This document shows positions 62,606-64,000 of a DNA stretch of 64,000 bases, piece after piece (the first letter of the stretch is position 1; the number at the start of each line of letters is the position of its first letter). The notes below the pieces were generated by a model. It was not told where the DNA came from. It did no database searches and worked only from the letters and a program-made list of their open reading frames with translations. The DNA lies in assembly GCA_963675945.1 (NCBI GenBank), contig OY780932.1, positions 1,054,001-1,118,000 on the forward strand, read 5' to 3'. A program made the translations under genes and the position numbers. The stretch is from G963556115 sp963675945. Lineage in GTDB: Bacteria > Planctomycetota > SZUA-567.

Positions 62606-64000
<1,395 letters not shown>

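Overview
This window comes from a bacterium of the PVC superphylum, most likely Lentisphaerota or a close relative. The 16S rRNA at the right edge has a 'GTGCCGTGAGG' stretch and an 'ACTGGGCATAAAGGGT' stretch that I associate with Verrucomicrobiota/Lentisphaerota. Supporting gene content includes a DapL-type diaminopimelate aminotransferase, a zinc-ribbon/kinase/TPR Ser/Thr kinase with a DWG motif, a membrane pyrophosphatase and ThyX. KdsD, a dTDP-glucose dehydratase and three RND efflux pumps indicate an LPS-bearing outer membrane. The phylum call rests on memory of signatures, not on a search.

The left 9 kb is a replication-origin neighbourhood. gyrA (partial), gyrB, dciA, dnaN and dnaA run leftwards. 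psd and pssA (phosphatidylethanolamine synthesis) run rightwards, and two parS-like sites flank psd. No parAB genes and no clear DnaA-box cluster are visible. This part is extremely AT-rich, and composition rises steadily towards the middle of the window.

9-28 kb is mostly housekeeping: rsmI, an atypical NtrC-like AAA+ regulator coupled to dusB, dapL, thyX, tpiA, an ABC-F ATPase, a phosphoesterase, cobU, mfd, a sodium:solute symporter with a small accessory protein, a Nif11-like small protein, a receptor-type Ser/Thr kinase and hisC. A gene-free interval (13.3-14.0 kb) holds two diverged copies of a MITE-like element with terminal inverted repeats. A SprA-type HExxH protein and a tRNA-Tyr follow.

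28-52 kb is envelope biology. It has three adaptor+permease RND systems, a U32 (RlhA-like) protein, a K+-dependent membrane pyrophosphatase, and an overlapping three-gene operon (Cys-rich membrane protein, CPBP protease, PlsC). It also has kdsD and rfbB.

52-58 kb is a LacI-regulated sugar or polyol module: a divergent LacI regulator, a promoter with a perfect 16-bp operator, a zinc polyol dehydrogenase and a ribose-type ABC importer. 58-61.5 kb is a TetR-controlled unit (TetR, small membrane protein, aldehyde dehydrogenase) in which the same inverted repeat lies in front of both transcription units. 61.5-64 kb is an rRNA operon leader with two tandem strong promoters, followed by the 16S gene, which is cut by the window edge. 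I found no phage, IS transposase or CRISPR array.
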